The notes below the pieces were generated by a model that worked only from the letters and a program-made list of their open reading frames with translations, searched no databases and had not been told where the DNA came from. Source: Chloroflexota bacterium (lineage in GTDB: Bacteria; Chloroflexota; UBA11872; UBA12225). Taken from it: DNA of 40,943 nucleotides. This document shows, one piece after another, positions 33,644-40,943 of the stretch; within the stretch, counting starts at the first letter, position 1, and the number at the start of each line of letters is the position of its first letter. The translations under genes were made by a program, and so were the position numbers. The stretch spans positions 1 through 40,943 of the forward strand of contig SHXX01000011.1 in the NCBI GenBank assembly GCA_009693165.1, given 5' to 3'.

Positions 33644-34699
33644 GTGGGAACCATGAGTAAAGTGCGCGGGTCGCTGAGTGCGACGATGACGATGTCATCA
33701 CAGTCCAATGGGTCTCAGACGATGTGTGCAGGCGAGCGCATCAGTTACCAACGCCTGATTGAAATGGAGCTGAGTGCGCTCGAACTGGCGGTGCAAGCCG
33801 TCGCAGAGGTTCCCAACGAGGTTCTTGCCCGAACCCTTTCGCTGGTTCTGGGGGCTGGTGGCAAGCGACTGCGCCCGGCTCTCGTCCTTTTGGCGAGCCA
33901 CGGAAATGCCCATGCGAATCTTGAGCGACGGATTGCGCTCGCGACGGCTGCTGAACTCCTTCATACCGCCACCCTTGTGCACGACGACGTGATTGACTTG
34001 GCTGCTTCTCGACGTGGCAGCCAGACTGTCAATCATGTCCTTGGAAACACACTTGCCGTTCTTACCGGTGACTATCTGTTTGGTAAGTCGGGTGAACTTG
34101 TGGCGAGCCTGGGCAGTCCACCCATCATGAGCGTCTTTTCCTGGGCGGTGATGGAACTGGTTAAGGGCGAGTTGCTGCGCCCGCACCTTTCAGATGATCT
34201 TGCCACCACCGAACGGGAGTATGTGGCCAAAATCCGGGGAAAGACTGCAGTACTGCTCGCGATGGCTTGCGAAACTGGCTCGATGCTCGATGCGAATGAC
34301 GACCATGCTCGCGCCGCCATGCATGCTTATGGCATGAGCTTGGGAATGGCGTTCCAGATCATCGATGACGTGCTGGATTTCACCGCGACCGAGGCTGAAC
34401 TTGGCAAGCCGGTTGGAAACGATCTCCGGCAAGGCACGGTGACACTCCCGTCGATTCTTTTCATGCGTCAGCACCCAGCTGATCCGATCATTCGGCGGGT
34501 TCTCAATGGCGGTGCTTCCGAGGCGGACACTGAACGTGCCGTTGAAGCTGTGCGTCGTTCCGGAGCAATCGAGGGTTCCCGTGAATGTGCCGCGCAGTAC
34601 GTTGCCGAGGCGATTGGGCACTTGTCAACGATGCCGCAGACGCCCGCCCGCCGCTCACTAGAGGCACTGGCGCAGTTCGTTGTCATCCGGCACGACTAA
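33644..34699 (+). CDS. trans-polyprenyl diphosphate synthase
   Basis: Condenses isopentenyl diphosphate with an allylic primer to give a long prenyl diphosphate. From GTG 33644 it has 351 residues. It has GGKRLRP (72-78), the first Asp-rich motif DDVID (114-118), the second DDVLD (241-245), and Lys/Arg/Gln positions typical of the family. The residues before the first Asp-rich motif (HTATLVHDD) are small, consistent with a long-chain product such as octaprenyl or nonaprenyl. The next gene encodes a menaquinone methyltransferase, so the product is probably the menaquinone side chain. Starts at GTG 33617 and ATG 33653 are also open; I prefer 33644 because of its spacing from the -10 box. It begins a co-directional set through pyrG. 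Confidence 0.93.
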   Translation: MGTMSKVRGSLSATMTMSSQSNGSQTMCAGERISYQRLIEMELSALELAVQAVAEVPNEVLARTLSLVLGAGGKRLRPALVLLASHGNAHANLERRIALATAAELLHTATLVHDDVIDLAASRRGSQTVNHVLGNTLAVLTGDYLFGKSGELVASLGSPPIMSVFSWAVMELVKGELLRPHLSDDLATTEREYVAKIRGKTAVLLAMACETGSMLDANDDHARAAMHAYGMSLGMAFQIIDDVLDFTATEAELGKPVGNDLRQGTVTLPSILFMRQHPADPIIRRVLNGGASEADTERAVEAVRRSGAIEGSRECAAQYVAEAIGHLSTMPQTPARRSLEALAQFVVIRHD

Positions 34700-34749
34700 G
34701 GGGCGCTGACCGACAATCTCGTGGTGCAATCAGCCCGACTCTGGTTCCC

Positions 34750-34754
34750 AAGGA
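34750..34754 (+). promoter_or_regulatory. ribosome binding site that fixes the menG-femAB start
   Basis: AAGGA ends 8 nt before GTG 34763, a good spacing. The earlier GTG 34721 has only AAGGGG about 20 nt upstream. This is why the shorter start is preferred. Confidence 0.45.
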
Positions 34755-34762
34755 ATGTGCCC

Positions 34763-36673
34763 GTGACCAGATGGATGATGCGTCGGCCGCCGGTCAGTAT
34801 TGGCACCGACAAGGCTGCATACGTCGAAGCGATGTTCGATGGGATCGCACGCCGGTATGACCTCATCAACCGGCTGATGACCGGTGGATTAGATGTCGCG
34901 TCGAGGTCGTTCACCGTGGAGACGGTGTACCCGGAGCTCGTTCAAACGGCGGTCGACATTGGATGCGGCACTGGAGATCTCGCTTTCGCACTTGCGAAAC
35001 GTGCGAAGGGTGCACGGGTCCTTGGGATAGATTTCTCGGCACGAATGCTGGACCATGCCGCCATCAAGGGTGCGTCGGGTTCCACCGGCGATCGCGTCAG
35101 GTTCCTTCGCGGTGACGGGATGCGCGTGCCAGTCGCAGATGGCTCGACTGATGCAGTAGTGAGTGCATGGGTTCTTCGAAACGTTGCCGATGTGTCTCAA
35201 GTGTTTTCCGAGGCATTCCGGATCCTACGCCCGGGTGGGCGTGTGGCCTTTCTTGAACTGACGCCAGTGCGTTCCAAATGGTTCGGGCCCTTGTTTCGGT
35301 TCTATTTCCACGGCGTGGTACCGATCTTGGGTCGGTGGCTGTCAGGACAAGGGCAGGCATACCAGTACCTTCCGGAATCGGTGGACCGGTTCCCGGATGC
35401 GGAGACCCTTGGCGAGATACTCGCGAGGGCGGGCTTTCCGGACGTGAATATTCGTCGCCTCGCGTTTGGGACGCTTGCGCTGCATACTGCGACCAAACCC
35501 GTCAGATCGGTGGCGATGGGTTCCCTCAGTGAAATTCAAGGGCTCGAGCCCGAATTTGAAGCGGTGACACGTTCAATTGGTCGCGGAGTTGAAGCCGGTC
35601 CGCTGACACTCAGGTGGCCGGTTGACGCGGGAACTTGGAACAAATCCCTTGCACAACTCGATTCGCCACACGCCCTCCAATCGTGGGAGTGGGGAGAGTT
35701 TCGCCGACAGTCCGGCTGGATGCCGACCCGGATCCTTTTCGAGCGCGGTGGGCGCCCGGTGGCGGCGGTATCGTTCCTGCGGCGGGCGACCCCGGTGCCC
35801 GGATGGGGTGTCGGGTACGTCCCAAAGGGGCCTGTGGTCGATTCCCGGGCGGTTGACGTCTGGCCTGAAGTGCTCGGGCATGTTGCCCGGATCGCTACGG
35901 ACTCCCGCTGCATCTTCGTCAAGATTGATCCCGACGTCGAGGCTGACCGGACGGACATTCGGCAGGCAATGCGTCGGGCCGGGTTCAAGCCTTCCCGGCA
36001 ACAGGTGCAGTATCCGAGCACGATGATTGTCGACATAGACGGGCCGGATGAGGTCCTTCTCTCCCGGATGAAGGCCACTTGGCGCAGGTATATCCGTAAG
36101 GCTGAACGCGAAGGAGTAACCGTACGGGTGTCCTCTGACACCAGCGATGTCGCGCGTTTCATGGATATCTACCGGGAGACCGCCAGTCGGGACGGGTTCA
36201 TTGTGCGCCCAGACACCTACTACGCCAAAGGGCTAGAGTTTCTAGGACCATCTGGCCGTGCTTCGCTTTGGCTGGCAGAGAGTGGCAGTGAACTCCTTGC
36301 CGGGGCAGTCATCCTGTCTCACGGCACCCGAGCCTGGTACCTCTGGGGCGCCACGTCCCAACGCGGCCTTGAAACGCACGCGATGTACCGCTTGCAATGG
36401 GAAGCACTTCGTGGTGCCAGAGAATCTGGCTGCACCTTCTACGACATGTGGGGCGCGCCAGACAATATGGGTGACGAATCAGACCCGCTAAGGGGTGTTG
36501 CCTACTTCAAGTCCGGGTTTGGCGCGAGGCATGTCAACTGGGTCGGAGCACTCGACTACGTGGTGAGCCCGGTGCTCAACTCCTTGTGGTTGGAGGCAGT
36601 TCCCCGCGCATTCAGCGTTCTCCGGAAACTTCGCGGAGAACGCACTGGCCACGCTGTCGTCGTGCCTGGCTGA
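34763..36673 (+). CDS. fusion: demethylmenaquinone methyltransferase (MenG/UbiE) + FemAB-type aminoacyl transferase
   Basis: One uninterrupted 636-residue frame with two complete domains. Residues about 18-247 are a MenG/UbiE methyltransferase: 'VEAMFDGIARRYDLINRLMT', SAM loop VDIGCGTGD (64-72), 'VVSAWVLRNVAD', 'ILRPGGRVAFLELT' and 'YQYLPESVDRFPDAETL'. It would methylate demethylmenaquinone. Residues about 285-625 are a FemAB/GNAT-fold peptidyltransferase: 'HALQSWEWGEFRRQSGW', 'VGYVPKGPVVD', 'STMIVDIDGPDEVLLSRMKATWR' and 'YLWGATSQRG...YDMWGAP'. Such enzymes add amino acids from aminoacyl-tRNA to peptidoglycan precursors. Met252 could serve as an internal start for a free FemAB domain. It starts 63 bp after the prenyl synthase and ends 52 bp before murE. 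The two activities have no known direct link; both act at the cytoplasmic membrane face. Confidence 0.9.
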   Translation: MTRWMMRRPPVSIGTDKAAYVEAMFDGIARRYDLINRLMTGGLDVASRSFTVETVYPELVQTAVDIGCGTGDLAFALAKRAKGARVLGIDFSARMLDHAAIKGASGSTGDRVRFLRGDGMRVPVADGSTDAVVSAWVLRNVADVSQVFSEAFRILRPGGRVAFLELTPVRSKWFGPLFRFYFHGVVPILGRWLSGQGQAYQYLPESVDRFPDAETLGEILARAGFPDVNIRRLAFGTLALHTATKPVRSVAMGSLSEIQGLEPEFEAVTRSIGRGVEAGPLTLRWPVDAGTWNKSLAQLDSPHALQSWEWGEFRRQSGWMPTRILFERGGRPVAAVSFLRRATPVPGWGVGYVPKGPVVDSRAVDVWPEVLGHVARIATDSRCIFVKIDPDVEADRTDIRQAMRRAGFKPSRQQVQYPSTMIVDIDGPDEVLLSRMKATWRRYIRKAEREGVTVRVSSDTSDVARFMDIYRETASRDGFIVRPDTYYAKGLEFLGPSGRASLWLAESGSELLAGAVILSHGTRAWYLWGATSQRGLETHAMYRLQWEALRGARESGCTFYDMWGAPDNMGDESDPLRGVAYFKSGFGARHVNWVGALDYVVSPVLNSLWLEAVPRAFSVLRKLRGERTGHAVVVPG

Positions 36674-36725
36674 CTTCCTATTACCTTGCCCAGTCCGGGA
36701 TCGACGTAATCCGTTGAGTAGGACA

Positions 36726-38285
36726 ATGGAACTTGCACGTCTTCTCGCCGCACTTCCGGACGCGTATGCCACACGCGGCCTCGACCTTGCTAGGGTCCAG
36801 GTCCATCGTGTCGTGACCGACTCTCGTGACGCCGGACCGGGGGCCGTCTTTGTGGCCCTCAATCATCGAGGCTATGCAAGGGACGGCCACGAATTCGTGC
36901 CTGATGCTGTCACCCGAGGTGTCTCGGTCGTCGTGTCCGAACGCGTGATTAGCCTTCCAGACTCGGTCGTCGTCGTGACCGTGCCGTCGACGGCACGAGC
37001 GCTCGCCTGGATGGCCGCCGCCGTCCACGGGTTCCCTGCATCGCAACTCGCGCTCATTGGCATCACTGGCACCGACGGAAAGACGACCACCGGAGTTATG
37101 ACCCATGCCATTCTAGACCGGGCTGGAATGGTTCCCGGCCTTGTCACGACGGTTGCCTCGGGTGTTGGTGGCTTGATAACCCCCAACCCGGCTCATACCA
37201 CGACCCCTAGTGCTCCGGACATTCAGGCTGTTCTGGCGTCTACGGTAGTGGCGGGCGGGAAGTGCGCAGTCATTGAGGCAACATCACATGGGATTGACCA
37301 GGGGCGGGTTGACGGGTGCGAATTCGACGTCGCGGTCGTGACCCGTGTGACACACGATCATCTGGACTATCACGGCACGTTCGAGGCGTATCTGGAAGCC
37401 AAGGCCGGGCTCATTGACCGCTTGGCTCCAAGTGCGACGGCCCCGAAACTGCGGTGCGCCGAGAAGCAGGCAATCCTGAATGCGTCTGACCCGTCGACCG
37501 CTCGCCTGGCTGAGAGGGCCGGACGTGTCGGGTCCGGCGTCATCACATTCGGACTGCAGGGCATGGTTGGCAAACCGATGATTCTTGGGGAAGCGACCCG
37601 AAATCATGGGTGGGGGACAACCACTCAAGTCGCCAGTCCGTGGGGGTCCGGAACCCTGGAAGTCAAGCTCCCTGGACACTTCAATGTCCTGAATGCCTTG
37701 GCTGCCGTGGCGGCGTCTTGCACGATCGGGGTCCATTTTGGCCAGGCGTTGGACGGCATTGCCACCGTGGCTCGCGTTCCAGGCAGAATGGAGCGGGTGG
37801 ACCGGGGCCAACCGTTTGACGTGGTTGTCGATTTCGCGCACACGCCAGACAGCCTCGAACAGGCACTCCGGACCGTGCGCGCCCGTATCTCGGGGCGCGT
37901 GATTGTGGTGTTCGGCTGTGCTGGCGAGCGCGATCGTTTGAAGCGCCCAGCGATGGGCAGGGTTGCTGCGACACTCGCGGACATTGCCGTGCTTGCCGAC
38001 GAAGATCCCCGGTTCGAGGACCGTCTGGCCATCCTTCGGGAAATTGCCGATGGAGCAGTTGACGCTGGGTCGATCGAGGGGAGGGACCACTACTTCGTTC
38101 CGGATCGCCATGAGGCTATCCACTTCGCGACTGCGATGGCGCGGCCGGGGGATGCAGTTCTGTTGGCTGGCAAGGGCCACGAAACGTCGATCATCGGCGC
38201 TGTTGACGGAAGGAGGTCTACGATCACCTGGAACGAGTTCGAGGTGGCGAAGTCCGCCCTCGCTGATTTGGGTTGGACGGCATGA
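36726..38285 (+). CDS. murE: UDP-MurNAc-L-Ala-D-Glu--diamino acid ligase
   Basis: ATP-dependent Mur ligase adding the third, diamino, residue of the stem peptide. From ATG 36726 it has 519 residues: 'VVTDSRDAGPGAVFVALNHRG', P-loop GITGTDGKTTT, 'PNPAHTTTPSAPDIQ', 'EATSHGIDQGRVDGCEFDVAVVTRVTHDHLDYHG', a likely carbamylated Lys in 'YLEAKAGLID', and the C-terminal 'VVDFAHTPDSLEQAL'. The specificity motif, DNPR in meso-DAP enzymes, reads Glu426-Asp-Pro-Arg429, with Asp in place of Asn. DAP, Lys and Orn remain possible; Orn is reported in Chloroflexus walls. TTG 36714 is an alternative start. The gene is outside the dcw cluster and directly follows the FemAB fusion, which would modify the residue MurE adds. 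Confidence 0.95.
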   Translation: MELARLLAALPDAYATRGLDLARVQVHRVVTDSRDAGPGAVFVALNHRGYARDGHEFVPDAVTRGVSVVVSERVISLPDSVVVVTVPSTARALAWMAAAVHGFPASQLALIGITGTDGKTTTGVMTHAILDRAGMVPGLVTTVASGVGGLITPNPAHTTTPSAPDIQAVLASTVVAGGKCAVIEATSHGIDQGRVDGCEFDVAVVTRVTHDHLDYHGTFEAYLEAKAGLIDRLAPSATAPKLRCAEKQAILNASDPSTARLAERAGRVGSGVITFGLQGMVGKPMILGEATRNHGWGTTTQVASPWGSGTLEVKLPGHFNVLNALAAVAASCTIGVHFGQALDGIATVARVPGRMERVDRGQPFDVVVDFAHTPDSLEQALRTVRARISGRVIVVFGCAGERDRLKRPAMGRVAATLADIAVLADEDPRFEDRLAILREIADGAVDAGSIEGRDHYFVPDRHEAIHFATAMARPGDAVLLAGKGHETSIIGAVDGRRSTITWNEFEVAKSALADLGWTA

Positions 38286-38477
38286 CCCTGGCCAGCTACC
38301 AGACACGTCAGCACCTCAATTGGCTTGCACCCATCTCACGATGCCGCCGGGCAGATTGGACGGGCAGATTGGAATGGAAGGATCGTTCAAGCCGGATTGC
38401 GGTAGAGTCACCGGACAAGTCAGGGGATATCGTGCCCTTTGACGTAATCGCGCGCGACGAGGCACAGCTGAGACGGC

Positions 38478-39128
38478 ATGGAAATCACTTGGTACGGCAA
38501 CGCCCGCTTCCGACTTCGCGCAAGTGGTCTTACTTGGTGGTTTGATACTGCGGTTCGTGACATCGTCGAAGTGGCTGACCGTGCAACGGTCGTTCTGAGC
38601 GCACGATCGCTTGCGCAACTTCCGGCTGGATCGCCAGCTGCCACCGTTCCTGTCCTGGATGGTCCCGGTGAGTATGAGCTGCGTGGCATTCCCGTATTCG
38701 GTGTGCGGATTGGTCCACCGGGACAGGAACGCCTGACGCGCCAAACGGCCTATGTGGTGGTGTGCGACGGACTTCGCATTTGCTTCCTTGGTCCGACCAC
38801 GACGATCCCACGTCCTGCAGACCTTGGAGACCTGAGCCCGGCCGACATCGTGCTGCTACCAGTTGGAACTGGATTCGGATTGTCGGTAGCCGACGCGCAG
38901 TCAGTGGCACGCACGCTTGAGGCGAGGATCATCATCGCTTACACGGCTGTCGGAAGTGCGTCAGGAGAAGACGTGATCCGTCGGCTTTGTCGGGAACTCG
39001 AATCCGATGCCGACACCATCGCCCGTAACGTGTCGATGACTGGTCAGACTATCCCGGCTGTGCCCCGGGTACTTCGATTGGTAAGCCATGAATGGTCGAC
39101 GGATATCGTGCGAGCCGGAACCAACTAG
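38478..39128 (+). CDS. metallo-beta-lactamase-fold protein lacking metal ligands
   Basis: A 216-residue protein aligning by eye with the short MBL-fold family often annotated as 'metal-dependent hydrolase, Lactamase_B_3 like'. The start MEITWYGNARFRLR corresponds to the family's MxITWYGHSCFRI. 'VLDGPGEYELRGIPVFGVRIG' and 'QTAYVVVCDGLRICFLG' match the central strands, and 'ADIVLLPVGTGFGLSVADAQSVARTLEARIII' the C-terminal part. The metal ligands are gone. The first His is Asn8, the HxHxDH loop is replaced by SARSLA (41-46), the HLGD aspartate by FLGP (102-105 region), and the final P-x-H by AYTA (154-157). It is therefore probably a non-catalytic relative. It lies 192 bp after murE and 154 bp before pyrG. 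Its role is unknown. Confidence 0.75.
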   Translation: MEITWYGNARFRLRASGLTWWFDTAVRDIVEVADRATVVLSARSLAQLPAGSPAATVPVLDGPGEYELRGIPVFGVRIGPPGQERLTRQTAYVVVCDGLRICFLGPTTTIPRPADLGDLSPADIVLLPVGTGFGLSVADAQSVARTLEARIIIAYTAVGSASGEDVIRRLCRELESDADTIARNVSMTGQTIPAVPRVLRLVSHEWSTDIVRAGTN

Positions 39129-39186
39129 TGTCGAGTTCACAGGTGGAGGTTTCAGCCTCCGCTCTCGCGATGGCCTCGCGGTGTGA

Positions 39187-40943
<1,757 letters not shown>

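Noticed and set aside
34763-36673. MenG-FemAB fusion as an assembly artefact
   Set aside because: Both domains are complete and share one frame with a plausible linker; an artefact would have to remove a stop and keep frame. Read coverage should still be checked.

Overview
This 40.9 kb GC-rich window is a bacterial chromosome segment, most probably from a member of the phylum Chloroflexota. The reasons are a secreted protein ending in the 'RFGFP...RGRLE / YYPETGMTV...' repeat type common in that phylum, a wall/division gene set with unusual fusions and extensions, and several apparently leaderless genes. I cannot assign a class. No tRNA, rRNA, CRISPR array, insertion sequence or phage gene was found.

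Layout. (1) 1-2,022, plus strand: a small two-helix membrane protein and threonine synthase, closed by a strong bidirectional terminator. (2) 2,157-21,017, minus strand: one long run read as pyk, a coiled-coil zinc-ribbon gene, then the division/cell-wall (dcw) cluster rsmH-ftsL-ftsI-murF-mraY-ftsW-murG-murC-murB-ftsQ-ftsA-ftsZ. mraZ, murD and ddl are absent, and murE is missing from its usual place. (3) 21,139-25,124, minus: a secreted beta-propeller protein, a LysM protein and a glycerate kinase. (4) 25,254-27,521, plus: a TIM-barrel isomerase and a Gfo/Idh/MocA oxidoreductase, divergent from the kinase. (5) 27,631-29,176, minus: two unknown genes. (6) rsmI (+), a NYN-domain protein (-), a 675-bp gene-free stretch rich in hairpins, and tatD (+). 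(7) 33,644-40,943, plus: a polyprenyl diphosphate synthase, a menaquinone methyltransferase fused to a FemAB-type aminoacyl transferase, the displaced murE, a metallo-beta-lactamase-fold protein with no metal ligands, and pyrG, which runs off the end of the window.

How it fits together. The dcw block supplies lipid II synthesis (MurB, MurC, MurF, MraY, MurG) and the septal machine (FtsZ, FtsA, FtsQ, FtsL, FtsW, FtsI). The last block supplies an isoprenoid chain synthase, a quinone methyltransferase, MurE, and a FemAB domain that would be expected to add amino acids to the MurE-installed diamino acid. RsmH and RsmI, about 11 kb apart, modify the same 16S rRNA base.

The most notable points are the MenG-FemAB fusion next to a relocated murE; a recurring TAnnnT - 6 or 7 nt - start codon arrangement at six genes, suggesting leaderless transcripts; a metal-site-less beta-lactamase-fold protein; a probable CTG start for mraY; and a cluster of hairpins before tatD.
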